The notes beneath the pieces are model-generated. The model was given only the letters and a program-made list of their open reading frames with translations, was not told the origin of the DNA and searched no databases. A stretch of DNA of 64,000 nt, taken from CAWBFD01 sp963788115. Its GTDB lineage: Bacteria; Actinomycetota; Thermoleophilia; Solirubrobacterales; 70-9. A program made the translations under genes and the position numbers. The stretch covers positions 372,001 to 436,000 of the forward strand of contig CAWBFD010000003.1 of the NCBI GenBank assembly GCA_963788115.1. Direction: 5' to 3'. This document shows positions 1 to 11,200 of the stretch, piece after piece; the first letter of the stretch is position 1, and each line of letters opens with the position of its first letter.

Positions 1-3000
1 CGGACCACCCGCACCCACCAGGTCGGGAGGTTGGTCGCCGGCGGGCCCATCCCGACCCGGTCGCCGAGGGTCCGGGTGCCGCCGTTCTCGTAGGTCATCT
101 CGAAGTAGGTGTTGACCGAGCCGGGCGGGTTGCCGTCGTTGTTGCGGGTGTGGGCGACCTTGACCCAGTCGTTGTCGGTCTGGAACAGCTTCAGCCCCGC
201 TTGGGCGTAGCGGCTCTGGGTCGAGCCACCGACGTCGGCGTCAAGGCCGGGGGCCGAGATCTCGGTGGTCAGGGTGAAGTCGTCCTCGGGCAGGGGCTGG
301 CCGAGGTAGCCGATCGGGCCGGGACGGGTGAGGTCGACCGAGAAGTTGCCCAGGGGCAGGGCGAGGCTGCCGCCGCCGACGCTGGGTGCTCCCGGGCCGG
401 AGCTCGGCGTGGTCGGGTGCAGGAAGCTCCAGCGGGCGGTGTCGAGGGTGGTGCCGTCGAATTCGTCGGAGCGCACCGGGACGCAGCCGGAGCCCTCGAT
501 CACCTGGAACGAGACCGTCTGCGGCTCCGAGGTGTTCGGCGTCGGGGCGAGGTCGGTCGCCCGATAGTCCACGTCATAGGAGCCCGGCTCCGTGAACTGC
601 ACCGGGCCGTCGTACGCGGTCCACTCCCCGCCGTTCACCCGGTACTCGATCGTGTCGACGCCGGAGGCGTCGGTGGCGGTGAGCGTCAACGTCGCCCGGT
701 CCACGTAGGCGCCACCCTGCTGGTTGCCCGTGACCTGAGCGTTCACGTTCGGCGGCGCCGTGTCCACCGCCTCGCCGGTGAAGTCGATCCGCATCAGGGT
801 GCCTGCGCCGAGGCCCGGGAGGCCGGAGCGGCAACAGCCGCCGCTCCACGTGATCAGGTACAGGGAGCCGTCGGGGCCGAACCTGGTGGGGATCACGAAG
901 TTGTGGGCCGGGGTGCCGAACTGGTTCGGCTGGAGGAAGCCGTTCACGCGGAGGATGCCGCTGCGATCGTCGAGCGGGCGCACCTCGCGCCACCAGTTCG
1001 CCGCGCGGTTGAAGATCAGCCAGGCGCCGTCGTAGTAGGCCGGCCACTTGGTCTCCGACGGGTTGTTGGGGTCGTAGTCGTAGATCGGGCCGGTGGCCGC
1101 CTCGGTGGCCGTGCCCGGGATCCCGAAGCGGGCGGGCGTCCCGCCGCCGTTCTTCGCCCAGACGTCCGCCGGGGCCGCCGGCCCGGGGATCTGGTCGAGG
1201 CCGGTGTTGAACTCGGACTCGTTCGGGATCTCGGACGCCGCGCAGTCGAATCTCGCGCCCTGCGGCCCCGACGGGAACGTGTAGCGGAAGTAGCTGCGGT
1301 CGGGCGCGTTGTCTCCCACGCAGAGCGGCCAGCCGTAGAAGCCAGGCTCGTCGATGTGGTCCCATTCGATCACGCCCGCCGGGCCGAACGTGGCGCTGTC
1401 GCTGCCCGCGTCCGGCCCGTATTCCCCGACCACCACCGTTCCCGGGTCGTTGGGATCCGCTTGAACGGTAAACGGGTTGCGGAACCCCATCGCGTAGATC
1501 TCGGGCATGGTCTGCGCGGTCCCCTGGGGGAACATGTTGCCGTCGGGGATGGAGTAGGTGGTGCCGACGCCGGGCTCGCCGGAGGCGTCCGGGAGCGGGT
1601 GGATTCGCAGGATCTTGCCGCGGAGGTCGTTCGTGTTCGCCGCGGTGTTACGGGCGTCGTAGCGCTCGGGGTAGCGCTGGTCGATCGGCGCGTAGTTGTG
1701 GTTCTGCCCCATGAACGGGTCCACGTCGTCCCCGGTGCCGAGGTAGAGATTGCCATCGGAGTCGAAGCTGAGGCTGCCGCCGCCCTGATGGGCTGAGTAG
1801 GTGCTCTTGCCGGCGATCCCGTCCGAGTTGTTGTTGCCGACCTTGATGCTCGGCACGCGGAGGATCTCCTGCTCCGATCCCGCGACCACCGCAGTCCCGG
1901 CGGCGTTCAGGGTGAAGCGGCTGACGACGTTGTGGCCGAGCAGGTAGCTGTCGTCGGCGACGCAGTTCGCCTGCGGCGGGTCGCAGTTGGAGTCGGCCGC
2001 CGGGAGGCGCGGCGAGTAGTAGACGTAGAGGTGGCGGTTGGTCTCGAAGTCGGGATCGAGCGCCATGCCGAGCACGCCCGCGTTGGAGGACGGGTACTCG
2101 GCGCGGGTCGGGAGGGTGAGCAGGGTGCTCGTGCCGCCGCCATCCGGGTCGTACATCCGGAGGAGCCCCTGGGAGTTCACTCCCTGGACGCCGATCTCGG
2201 TCCAGTAGACCTTGCCGTCGGGGGCCACGTCGAGCCCGATGGCGGCGTTGAGGCCGGTCGCGAGCGTCGTCCGCGAGAAGTTCGACCACACGGTGCCGCC
2301 GCAATCGGAGTCCTGGCCGGCGATGCCCGCAACCCACTCGGCCCCGCCGACCAGGTGCGCCATCAGGTTGTTGTCGAACCCGTTCTCGCGGTAGCTGGCG
2401 GCGAAGTGGCCGAGGCTGGAGGCCCAGATCCGCGCCCCCTCGTACATCCGGCACCAGGCGATCGGGTGGTCGGCGCCCATCACCGCCCCTGCCGGGCCGA
2501 GGTCATAGCTCTCCTCGTCCAGGGTCATCAGCACGTGGTGGGTGCCGCGGACGTTGGTGGAGAAGGTGTAGTGCTCGTCGCCGAACTCGTAGGAGTCGGG
2601 GAGGTCCCTGGTCGACGGGTGATTGCGGTCGGCGACCTGGACCGTGGCCACGTTGTTGATGTCGGTGGCCGAGTGCCCTGGCATCAGCGCGCCGATGGCG
2701 CTGTCGCCCGGGGCGTCCCACCAGGGCCAGGTGACGTCGCCCGCGCCCATGGTCACCGATGCGTGCATCGCCGCGATCCCGCCCCCGTTGTGGGCGAACT
2801 CCTCGATCACCGCTTGCTCGCCTGTATTGAACAGAGGCCCGGTCTGAGGCTGGCCGCGGAACTGCGACGACGCCTGCCAGAAGAAGATCGCGTCGTACTG
2901 CGCCAGGTTCTCCGAGGTGAAGATCGCCGGCACTCCCTCGGTCGGGTTGCGGCAGCCGGGCAGCGCGCCGCCGCCGGTTCCGGTGCCGTCGCAGGTCCGG

Positions 3001-3209
3001 TAGTCGCTGCTGATGCCGGCGGCGGCGAGCTGATCCTGGATCGCCTCGACGACGTCCGGCTGGATCGCCTCGCCCGCGCCGCTGTGACGGTAGCCGGTCG
3101 TGCCCGAGAAGATCAGGACATCGGCGGTCTCAACCTGGGAAATGGCCGCCGAGGCCCCGGCCAGCATCAGGCCGAGCGCCACCGCCAGCGAGATCAGAGC
3201 GCGCTTCAC
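1..3209 (-). CDS. Secreted ThuA / PQQ-propeller / LamG protein, 3' end outside window
   Basis: Reading leftwards from GTG at 3209 (preceded by GGGAGGAGCTCC) gives a signal peptide (VKRALISLAVALGLMLAGAS). A ThuA-like domain follows at about residues 20-290 (motif FSGTTGYRHS). A glucose/sorbosone-dehydrogenase-type beta-propeller runs from about 300 to 800, with HQGGGSLSFD, RGKILRIHP and EIYAMGFRNPF motifs. Next come an Ig/OmpL47-like repeat (TDASGVDTIEYRVNGG) and the start of a DUF1349/LamG-type module (RSDEFDGTTLDTARW). The frame stays open to the window edge, so the C-terminus, including any copper or Ig module, is not seen. The gene lies 34 bp downstream of its closest relative and is probably co-transcribed with it. 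By family knowledge such propellers are PQQ-dependent aldose dehydrogenases and ThuA is linked to keto-sugar metabolism. The substrate is not deducible. Confidence 0.85.
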   Translation of the reverse strand, partial: MKRALISLAVALGLMLAGASAAISQVETADVLIFSGTTGYRHSGAGEAIQPDVVEAIQDQLAAAGISSDYRTCDGTGTGGGALPGCRNPTEGVPAIFTSENLAQYDAIFFWQASSQFRGQPQTGPLFNTGEQAVIEEFAHNGGGIAAMHASVTMGAGDVTWPWWDAPGDSAIGALMPGHSATDINNVATVQVADRNHPSTRDLPDSYEFGDEHYTFSTNVRGTHHVLMTLDEESYDLGPAGAVMGADHPIAWCRMYEGARIWASSLGHFAASYRENGFDNNLMAHLVGGAEWVAGIAGQDSDCGGTVWSNFSRTTLATGLNAAIGLDVAPDGKVYWTEIGVQGVNSQGLLRMYDPDGGGTSTLLTLPTRAEYPSSNAGVLGMALDPDFETNRHLYVYYSPRLPAADSNCDPPQANCVADDSYLLGHNVVSRFTLNAAGTAVVAGSEQEILRVPSIKVGNNNSDGIAGKSTYSAHQGGGSLSFDSDGNLYLGTGDDVDPFMGQNHNYAPIDQRYPERYDARNTAANTNDLRGKILRIHPLPDASGEPGVGTTYSIPDGNMFPQGTAQTMPEIYAMGFRNPFTVQADPNDPGTVVVGEYGPDAGSDSATFGPAGVIEWDHIDEPGFYGWPLCVGDNAPDRSYFRYTFPSGPQGARFDCAASEIPNESEFNTGLDQIPGPAAPADVWAKNGGGTPARFGIPGTATEAATGPIYDYDPNNPSETKWPAYYDGAWLIFNRAANWWREVRPLDDRSGILRVNGFLQPNQFGTPAHNFVIPTRFGPDGSLYLITWSGGCCRSGLPGLGAGTLMRIDFTGEAVDTAPPNVNAQVTGNQQGGAYVDRATLTLTATDASGVDTIEYRVNGGEWTAYDGPVQFTEPGSYDVDYRATDLAPTPNTSEPQTVSFQVIEGSGCVPVRSDEFDGTTLDTARWSFLHPTTPSSGPGAPSVGGGSLALPLGNFSVDLTRPGPIGYLGQPLPEDDFTLTTEISAPGLDADVGGSTQSRYAQAGLKLFQTDNDWVKVAHTRNNDGNPPGSVNTYFEMTYENGGTRTLGDRVGMGPPATNLPTWWVRVV

Positions 3210-3243
3210 CGGGAGCTCCTCCCGTCGCCCAACCGGCCGATTC

Positions 3244-6200
3244 CTAGCGCTTCACCTTCACCGTCGCCGTGGCCCGCTCGGTGCCGAGTCCGGCCGCGCT
3301 CACCGTGAAGGTGACCGTCACCGTCTTACCGCGGGCGCTTCGCTTCGGCTTCAGCCTGTACTTGGGCGCCATCCTCGCCCCGGCGGCGAGGCCGCTCTTG
3401 GTCGTGCAGTCCTTGGTCATGATCCTCAGCTTCGACGGCGGCGCCTTGACGCAGACCCGGACGTTGGAGGCGGGGCCGTCGCCGGCGTTGCGAACGCCGG
3501 CCGTGAAGGTGGCGAGCTTGCCCACCTTGACCGTCTCCCGCCGCGGGCTGACCGAGAGCCGCAGGTCGGCCTCGCCCACGTCCTCCTCGATCTCGAAACC
3601 GACCGACTTGCTCTGCTCGACGTTGCCGGCCTCGTCGGTGGAGAAGTAGTCGACGGTGTGCTCGCCGGGCGCGGTGACGGTGAACTCGGTCAGGAAGGGA
3701 TCGTCGGCGGCGGTGTTCTCGGAGACCACCGGCGCGCCGCCGTCGAGCGAGTACTCGGTGGATGCGACCCCGGAGGGAGCGCCGCCGCCGCCCTCGGTGA
3801 CCTCGAGGTCGCCCTGCATCGAGGGCCAGTGGTAGGAGCAGTAGTAGAGGAAGCTCCCCGGCTCGGTGAAGGTCCTGGAGCCGCCGGTGTCAGCGTCGGC
3901 GGCGTCGCCGAGCTGCTCATCTCCGCCGCAGTCGCCGGCGGCGACCGGGCCCAGCGGGGCGGCGGTGTCGAGACAGATGTCGTGGAAGCCGCCCGAAAAG
4001 TCCCACTCGACCGTGTCGCCGGCCGCGACCTCGAGCGTGTCGGGATTCCAGGCGAAGCCCTCGCCGACGACCTCGTGGGTCTGGGGCTCTGAGCTTCCCG
4101 CGGGGTCGGTGGCCGAGAGGCTCACCTCGACCGGGCCGTCGTACGTGGGCTCGGGGTCGGCGCCGTTCAGCTGGGCGGTGGTCACCGGCGGGGTGGTGTC
4201 GTCCGGGCAGACCTGCTCGTCGGGCTCGATCCGGACGAAGTCGAACGAGGCCGTGTTGTCATACGGGGCCGCCTCGATGTCGGAGCCCGCGTAGGGGCCG
4301 ACGAGCACGCCGGGGCCCTCGCGCGGCGGGGTAGTGTCGACCGGCCTGGTGCTGGCGAAGGCGGTGAAGGTGCCGGGCTGGCCGGCGACGTCAGGCGCGA
4401 ACTCGCCCCGGATCACGTTGCCCTCGCGGATCACCCGGATCCAGGCGGTGACCGGACCCGTCTCCGGGAAGCCGGTGGCGGAGACATTGGGGCCGACCTG
4501 GCGCACGTCGGTCGGGTTGTCGGACGTCAGCTCGAACCGCCGCGCGCCGCTGTTGGCGTCGCGCCCGAAGACGACCTTGATGAAGTTGCCGTCGCCTTGC
4601 CAGACGACGAGCCCCGCCTGCTGCCAGGAGGCGTTGGGGTCGACGGTCAGCCTCGTGGTCGCCGACCAGTCGCCATCGGGCACCTGCTGGCCGACGAAGC
4701 TGAACGGGCCGGTGCGGGTGCCGTCGATCTCGTCGAGGATCGGCAGGGTCAGGCTGCCCCCGCCGATGATCGGCGGGTACTCGAGCGGGTTGCGCACGGT
4801 GGTCCACCTCGCCGCGTCGAGGGAGTCGCCGTCGAACTCGTCCGAGCGCACCCCGACGCAGCCGTCTCCCGGGACCACCGTGAAGGAGACCTGCCCAACG
4901 GTCGAGGTGTTGCCCGACGTGTCGGTTGCCCGGTACTCGACCGTGTACTCACCGACCTCGTCGAACTCGACCTGGGTCGACTCGCTGAGGTTCGAGCCGT
5001 CGAAGCTGGTCTCGATGAAGGCGCCGCCGTTGACGCTGTGCTCGATCGACTCGATCCCCGAGATCTCGTCGGTGGCCTCGAGCTCAAGGCTGGCGGAGTC
5101 GACGTACTCGTCGTCCTCGTTCTGCGTGCCGGACACCGTGGATTCCACCGCCGGCGCCTCGGTGTCGTTGGCCTCCACCACGGTGAAGGTCGCGGTCCCG
5201 ATCTCGGAGGTGTTGCCGAACTCGTCGGTGGCGCGGTAATCGACCGCGTACGCGTCGGGCGCCGAGAAGGCCACCGGCCCCTCGTAGGGCTGCCAGTCGT
5301 CCTCGCTGTCGGAGTTGACCCGGTACTCGACCTGGTCGACCCCGGCGCAGCCGACATCGTTCGCGGTCACCTGCAGCCGGGCCGAGTCCTCGAGACCGCC
5401 GATCAGGTAGGTGTCGGGCTCGGTGGGGTGAGCCTGGCCCTCGATCTGGTGCGAGGCGTTGGGCGGCTGCGTGTCGTCGAGGCACTCGTCCTGCACGTTG
5501 AACTCGATCTTCACGATCTCGGTTTGGTCGGCGGGGTCGATCTCGTTGCGGCAGCAGCCGACCTGGAAGCGGCCCATGTAGAGCGCGCCGTCCGGGCCGA
5601 AGTCGACCGGGATCACGAGGCCGTTGTTCGGGGGGCCGAACTGGTTCGCCGGCAGGAAGTTGTAGACCTCGAGCATCTGGTTGTTGTCGGAGCGCAGGCG
5701 CACGTCCTTCCAGAAGCCGGTGTCGGACCCGCGGTTGTGGATCAGCCAGGACCCGTCGTAGTAAGCGGGGAAGGCGCCGGGCCCGGCGGTCTCGGGGTCG
5801 TAGCGGTAGATCGGGCCGGTGATCGGCTGCATCCCGCCGGGTCCGAGATCGCCGAACTGGTTCCCCTGCTCGTTCGTGTACTTCTTCCAGATGGTCGCCG
5901 GCACCGCCGGGCCGGGGATGTTGGCGAGGCCGGGGTTGGTCGGGCCCGGGTTGGTCTGGCCAGCGGGCGCGTAGTTCAGGTCCGAGGGGATCTGTGCCAG
6001 CGAGCAGTCGTACTGGCTGCCGGTCGACGTGCCCGAGGCGTAGTCCCAGCGGTAGGTCGTGTTCGCGGGGTTGTTCGGGCCGACGCAGAAGGGCCAGCCG
6101 TGGAAGCCCGGCTGCGAGATCAGGTTCCACTCGCAGGTGCCCGCGGGGGCCCGGTTGGCTGCGTTGGCGCTGTTGTCGTGGCAGAACTCGCCGACCCCGA

Positions 6201-8067
6201 TCGTCCCCGGGTTGGCGGGGTCGGTGTGGACGGTGAACGGCTGCCGGAAGCCCATCGCGTAGATCTCGGGCCGCGCGTTGGCCGCGCCGGGCTCGAACAT
6301 GTTGCCCTCGGGAATCGAGTAGGTGGCCCCGATTCCCGGCTCGGCCCCGGGGGCGATCTCGTCGAGGGGATGAACGCGGACGATCTTGCCGCGCAGGTCG
6401 CCGGTGTTGGCCGCGGTCTTGCGGGCGTCGCGGTGCTCCTGGGCGCGGTAGTCGAGTGGCGGGTAGGCGTTGTGCCCGGCCTCGTTCGGGGAGACGTCGT
6501 CGCCGACCCCGAGGTAGAGGTTGCCCTCTGAGTCGAACTCGAGCGCGGCGCCGCCGACGTGGCCGGGGCCGTTGCCGGAGGGACAGCCGGCGCACCAGGT
6601 CGGGTTGCCGGCGAGCTTCACCTTCGGCACGCGCAGGATCTCCTGCTCGGACCCGGGAACGACGGCGGTGCCGCTCGCGTTCAGGGTGAAGCGGCTGATC
6701 ACGTTATAGCCGACCGTGTAGGCGTCGCCGGTGGTCGGCCACGCCGGGTTGCGGGGGGAGTAGTAGACGTAGAGGTCGCGCTTTGTCGGGTCGGAGAGGT
6801 CGAACCCCGGCTCGAGCGCCATCCCCAGGACCCCGTCCTCGGAGTTCGAGTGGTCGGCGCGGGTCGGGATCGTCGCGACCGTCGTCGTGTTGCCCGCCGC
6901 GCCGGACTGGTCGTGCATCTTGATGTAGCCCTCGGAGGTGAAGCCCTGGATGGGCCCGATCTCCGACCAGTAGACCTTGCCGTCGGCGGCGATGTCGATG
7001 TCGATCGGGCCGTTCGCGTCGTCGACCAGGATCGTCCGGGTGAACGAGGACCACACGGTCCCCGAACAGTCGGACTTCAGCCCCTCCCCGGCGACCCAGC
7101 GGACGCCGCCGACGATGTGGTCGACCAGGTTGTTGTCGCCCCCGTTCGCCGTGTAGGAGGCGCCGAAGTGGCCCATCGCGGTGAGCCAGGTGCGCCCGTC
7201 GTCGTAGGGCTTCGGAGTACCGGTGCCGTCGTTGACGTTGTCACCGTCGTAGAGCTTGCACCAGGAGATCGGGTGGTCGTTGCCCATCGAGGCCGAGGAC
7301 CCGAGGTTGTAGGTGCTCTCGTCGAGCGTCGCGAGCACGTGGTGATCGCCGCGGACGTTGCGCTGCCAGCTGTAGTGCTCGTCGCCGAACTCGTAGACGT
7401 CGGGCAGATCCCGGGTCGAGAGATGGTTGCGGTCGGCGACCTGGACGTCGGCGGTGTTGTTGATGTCGGTGGCGGCGTGACCGGTCATGATCGAGCCGAC
7501 GACCGAGTTGGGGCCGCCGTCCCACCAGTCCCAGGTGGTCTGGCCGGCGCCGGCGTCGACCATGTTGTGGACGGCCGCGACCCCGCCGCCGTTCTGGACG
7601 AAGTCGATGATCGCCGCCTCCTCGGAGGCGTTCCAGAGCTGGCCCGGCGTGCCGCCGGCGCCGGAGAAGTAGTCGGAGGCGTTGAGCAGGAGGATCGCGT
7701 CGTAGTTGGCGAGGTTGGCCTCCGTGAACACGCGCGGGTTCTCGTCCGCGGCCCGGCACTGCCCGGCGCCGGTGCCGAAGCCGTTGCAGTCCTCCCAGGT
7801 GACCGTGTAACCGGCCCCCTCGAGCGCCGCCTGGACCACCGGGCGCCCGTTGTTGATCGCGTCGGTGTGGCGGAAGCCGGTGGTCCCGGTGTAGAGCAGG
7901 ACGCTGCCGGGTTCCTGGGCGGCGGCGGGGGAGGCGCCGAGCCAGAGCGGAACGACGAGCGCAACCGCCACAACGAGAAGCCATGGGCGGGTCCAACCCG
8001 CACAGCGGTGATGAGCCCCCCTCGTCGTGCCGAAGCCGATCCCTGACAGAAGCGTTCCGTCCCGCAT
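3244..8067 (-). CDS. Secreted ThuA / PQQ-propeller / LamG / blue-copper multidomain protein
   Basis: This 1607-residue protein starts at ATG 8067, chosen because GGGAGGAGACC precedes it and a signal peptide follows; an upstream in-frame start at 8190 lies in the promoter. Domain order: signal peptide to about 50; ThuA about 54-325 (LLYTGTTGFRHTDA); PQQ-type propeller about 340-860 (GPGHVGGAALEFD, GKIVRVHPLDE, EIYAMGFRQPF); Ig/OmpL47-like repeats; DUF1349/LamG about 1072-1285; plastocyanin-like domain about 1329-1424; another Ig repeat; C-terminal Ig-like module with a C-x14-C pair from about 1497. The copper ligands are all visible: His1362 (GGFHDI), Cys1410, His1413 and Met1417 (CSYHWPSM). 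I infer a secreted dehydrogenase passing electrons to its own copper centre; no enzymatic substrate is visible. Confidence 0.9.
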   Translation of the reverse strand: MRDGTLLSGIGFGTTRGAHHRCAGWTRPWLLVVAVALVVPLWLGASPAAAQEPGSVLLYTGTTGFRHTDAINNGRPVVQAALEGAGYTVTWEDCNGFGTGAGQCRAADENPRVFTEANLANYDAILLLNASDYFSGAGGTPGQLWNASEEAAIIDFVQNGGGVAAVHNMVDAGAGQTTWDWWDGGPNSVVGSIMTGHAATDINNTADVQVADRNHLSTRDLPDVYEFGDEHYSWQRNVRGDHHVLATLDESTYNLGSSASMGNDHPISWCKLYDGDNVNDGTGTPKPYDDGRTWLTAMGHFGASYTANGGDNNLVDHIVGGVRWVAGEGLKSDCSGTVWSSFTRTILVDDANGPIDIDIAADGKVYWSEIGPIQGFTSEGYIKMHDQSGAAGNTTTVATIPTRADHSNSEDGVLGMALEPGFDLSDPTKRDLYVYYSPRNPAWPTTGDAYTVGYNVISRFTLNASGTAVVPGSEQEILRVPKVKLAGNPTWCAGCPSGNGPGHVGGAALEFDSEGNLYLGVGDDVSPNEAGHNAYPPLDYRAQEHRDARKTAANTGDLRGKIVRVHPLDEIAPGAEPGIGATYSIPEGNMFEPGAANARPEIYAMGFRQPFTVHTDPANPGTIGVGEFCHDNSANAANRAPAGTCEWNLISQPGFHGWPFCVGPNNPANTTYRWDYASGTSTGSQYDCSLAQIPSDLNYAPAGQTNPGPTNPGLANIPGPAVPATIWKKYTNEQGNQFGDLGPGGMQPITGPIYRYDPETAGPGAFPAYYDGSWLIHNRGSDTGFWKDVRLRSDNNQMLEVYNFLPANQFGPPNNGLVIPVDFGPDGALYMGRFQVGCCRNEIDPADQTEIVKIEFNVQDECLDDTQPPNASHQIEGQAHPTEPDTYLIGGLEDSARLQVTANDVGCAGVDQVEYRVNSDSEDDWQPYEGPVAFSAPDAYAVDYRATDEFGNTSEIGTATFTVVEANDTEAPAVESTVSGTQNEDDEYVDSASLELEATDEISGIESIEHSVNGGAFIETSFDGSNLSESTQVEFDEVGEYTVEYRATDTSGNTSTVGQVSFTVVPGDGCVGVRSDEFDGDSLDAARWTTVRNPLEYPPIIGGGSLTLPILDEIDGTRTGPFSFVGQQVPDGDWSATTRLTVDPNASWQQAGLVVWQGDGNFIKVVFGRDANSGARRFELTSDNPTDVRQVGPNVSATGFPETGPVTAWIRVIREGNVIRGEFAPDVAGQPGTFTAFASTRPVDTTPPREGPGVLVGPYAGSDIEAAPYDNTASFDFVRIEPDEQVCPDDTTPPVTTAQLNGADPEPTYDGPVEVSLSATDPAGSSEPQTHEVVGEGFAWNPDTLEVAAGDTVEWDFSGGFHDICLDTAAPLGPVAAGDCGGDEQLGDAADADTGGSRTFTEPGSFLYYCSYHWPSMQGDLEVTEGGGGAPSGVASTEYSLDGGAPVVSENTAADDPFLTEFTVTAPGEHTVDYFSTDEAGNVEQSKSVGFEIEEDVGEADLRLSVSPRRETVKVGKLATFTAGVRNAGDGPASNVRVCVKAPPSKLRIMTKDCTTKSGLAAGARMAPKYRLKPKRSARGKTVTVTFTVSAAGLGTERATATVKVKR

Positions 8068-8119
8068 GGTCTCCTCCCGACCCGGTCTGTGCTCTGACCT
8101 TATGCCTGCCTGCAGCCGG

Positions 8120-8148
8120 AAGCTAGACGCTTCGCGCAGGTATGTCAA
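8120..8148 (-). promoter_or_regulatory. Promoter of the 8067 gene (TTGACA-N17-TAGCTT)
   Basis: On the minus strand TTGACA lies at 8148-8143 and TAGCTT at 8125-8120, with a 17-bp spacer. It sits 53 bp before the start codon. The layout is the same as at four other genes of this family in the window. Confidence 0.7.
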
Positions 8149-8152
8149 GAGC

Positions 8153-8167
8153 TTTTGCATCGCGGAA
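8153..8167. promoter_or_regulatory. Weak TTCCG-type palindromic operator
   Basis: TTTTGCATCGCGGAA retains the right half and part of the left half of the TTCCG-N5-CnGAA palindrome found at the sister promoters. It lies just upstream of the -35 box. It is the weakest of the family sites. Confidence 0.35.
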
Positions 8168-8212
8168 AACCGAAGTCCGGCTGTCCACAACGAGCCCGGG
8201 CGGGCCGGACCC

Positions 8213-11200
8213 TTAGCGCCGCCGTGCCCGCTTGACCTTGAGGGTGGCGGTCGCCGCCTCCTTCCCGGCGTTCTGGGCGGTGGCGTTGAACCTGACAGTG
8301 ATCCGGTCGCCGGCGGCCGAGCGCTTCGGCTTGAGCGTGAACCGGGCCTGCGTCGAGGCGTCGACTCGGAGTCTCGGGGTCTGGCGGCAGGCCGCGCCCA
8401 CGATCTTCACCTTCTTCGGCGGCGGCTTGACGCAGAGCCGCAGGTTGTTCGCAGCCGCGTCGCCGTCGTTAGTGACCCTGAAGGTGAATGTGGCCTTCTC
8501 GCCGGGCTTGACCGACTCCAGCCTGGGCGTGGCCCTGCCGTCGAGGGCCGGGGAGCCGCCGCCCTGGATCGTGAACCCGACCGACTTCGTGCTCTCGATG
8601 TTGCCGGCGTTGTCGGCCGAGCGGTACTCGATCGTGTGCGGGCCGGCGCCGGTCACGGTTGGCGGCGAGGCCTGGTTATAGGTCTGGAAGGCGCCGCCGT
8701 CGACGGCGTACTCGGTGAGGTCGACTCCGGATGCGCCCTCGCCCGGATCGGTCGCGGTGAAGGTCGCGGTCACCGGCCCGCCGTAGGTGGGCGCCGGCGG
8801 GGCGCCGTTGAGCTCGACCGTGGTCACCGGCGCGCTGGTGTCAGCCTCGCATTCCGGCTCGATCGCGACCGAGTGGTAGCTCGCGGTCGGCTCGCTGACG
8901 CCGGCCTGGGTCGAGGCGGTGGCGTAGACGCCGATCATGGGGTCGCCGATCCCGGTCAGGTTCGTCCCGGTTGGGCCCATCGCGGTCCACTGGTCGCCGT
9001 CGACCGAGAACTCGGAGACGACCGAGTTGCCGTCGGCGGAGACGAGGCGCAGGAAGAAGGTGCTCGGGAACCCATCCGGGGTGTCGGCCGTGCCGGGGAA
9101 TGCGGCGACGCCGTTGGTCTCCTTGATCAGCTCGAAGCTCCGCCCGTCGGCGACCATGCCGCCGTTCCAGACCATGCCCGTCTTGATGTAGTTGTCGTCG
9201 TCGTCGTAAACGATCAGGCCGGCGTTCTGGAAGTTCTGGGTCGGCGCCCAGGTGATCTCGGTGGTGATGCTCCACGGCTCGGTGCCGCCGCCCGGGAGGG
9301 GCTGGAGGACGATGTTCGGCAGCCCGGCTTGCCCGGCGAAGATGTCCAGCGGGGCCGCCACCAGGTTCAGGGCGCCGTCGGCGACCGAGAGGCGCAGGGG
9401 ATCGGGGCGGACCACCTCCCAGCGCTCGGGGTCGAGCGCCGAGCCCTCGAACTCGTCCGAGCGCGGGCACACCTCGGGCGGGGGCCCTCCCTCGATCTCG
9501 AAGGCGACCGACTTGATCTGCTCGAGGTTGGCGGCGTTGTCGGTGGAGCGGTATTGGACGACGTGGTCGCCGGGCTCGGAGACGGTGAACGAGGTCTCGA
9601 ACGGGTCCTCCCCACCCGTGTTCTGCGACTGCACCCAGTCGCCCGTCGCGCCGTTGGTGTTCACCCGATACTCGGTGAAGTCGACGCCGGTGGGCTCGCC
9701 CGCGCCAGGGGCGACCTCGGCGGTGCCGACCATGCCGGACCACTCGCCGCCCGAGAACCCGGAGTGCACCCGGCAGATGTAGGTCCAGGTGCCCTCCTGA
9801 TCGAAGGTGAAGGAGACGGGCGGGCCGCCGGGCGGGACGGTGCCGTCGGTGACCTCGAAGATGTCGTCGCCGTTCGGATCCGGATCGCCGCCCGGCGGGA
9901 CCAGCCAAACGTCGTGTGGGAAGGTCGTGGACTCGTCCGGGAAGTTCCAGCTCACCTCGTCGCCCGCGCCGAGCTCGAGCGCATCGGGCTCCCAGAGCGC
10001 GCCCACGGCGTCGACCTCGTGGGTCTGGGGCTCGCCGCCGCCCCCCGGCGGGTCGGTCGCCGAGAGAGTCACGTCGACCGGGCCGTCGTAGGTGCCGCCC
10101 GCGCCCGGGTCGGGCGGGTCGAGCTCGTGCGTCGTCTCCGGCGGCGTCGTGTCCTCCTCCGGGCAATCGCCGATGTCGTCGTCGGGCTCGAAGCGGGCGA
10201 AGTCGAACCTCGCCAGCTGCTCGAACGGCGGCCCCTCGATGTCGGCGCCGGCCAAGAGCCCTAGCTGGACGCCCTCGCCCTCGCGCGGCGGGGTGGTGTC
10301 GACCGGCCGTGTGCCGGGGTGCTGCACCCACTCGCCCGGCTCGCCGCCCTCGTCGAGCGCGTACTCGCCCGCAATCGTGTTGCCCTCGCGGTAGAGCCGC
10401 AGCCAGACGGTCTCGGTGGTCATCGGGACGACGACGCTGGGGCCGATCTGGCGGACGTCCGTCGGGTTGTCGGAGGTCATCTCGACCCGGCGGTTGCCGT
10501 TGTTGGCGTCGCGCCCGAACACGTACTTGACGAAGTTGCCGTCGCTCTGCCACAGCATGATCCCGGCCTGCGCCCACGACGTGTTGAGGTCGGGCGTGAC
10601 GCGGGTGGTCAGCGACCAGTCGCCCTCCGGCACCTGCTGGGTGACGAGGGAGACGGGTCCGGTCGCCGTGCCGTCGAGCTCGTTCTGGATCGGCAGCACG
10701 AGCTGGCCGTCCGCGATCGAGTAGTCGCCGGGCTCGTCGATCCGGATGTTGCTCCAGCGATCCGGGCTGAGCACCGGGTCGTCGAACTCGTCGGAGCGGA
10801 GGCAGCTCTCCGGGCAGTCGAACTGATCCGGCTCCACGGTGAACGAGTGGAAGCTCGCGGTCGGCTGGATCTCGGAGCCGGTCGCGGTCGCGTAGAGGCC
10901 GATCCGCGGGTTGTCGAGGCCCTCCAGCGTCCTCGAGCCGAGCTGCTGCCAGTCCTGGCCGTCAGCCGAGTACTCGGCGTCGACGTTGAACCCGTCCGGG
11001 GACGAGAAGCGCAGGAAGGATGTGGTCGGGAAGCCCGGGCCGAGGTCGCCGCTGAACTGCCCGCCGGCGGCGAGCGGATCCCCGTTGAGCTCCTTCCACA
11101 TCTCGAACTGGCGCGAGGCATTCCACACGTGGCCGAACTTGATCCAGTTGTCGTCGTCGCCGTAGATCACCAGGCCGGCGTTGTGGAAGTTCACGCTCGG

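Noticed and set aside
8068..8190. Longer starts for secreted proteins (8190, 14200, 37008, 28175, 45362)
   Set aside because: They run through the promoter or a neighbouring gene, lack signal-peptide character and have no ribosome-binding site; the chosen ATGs have strong GGAGG-type sites followed by signal peptides.
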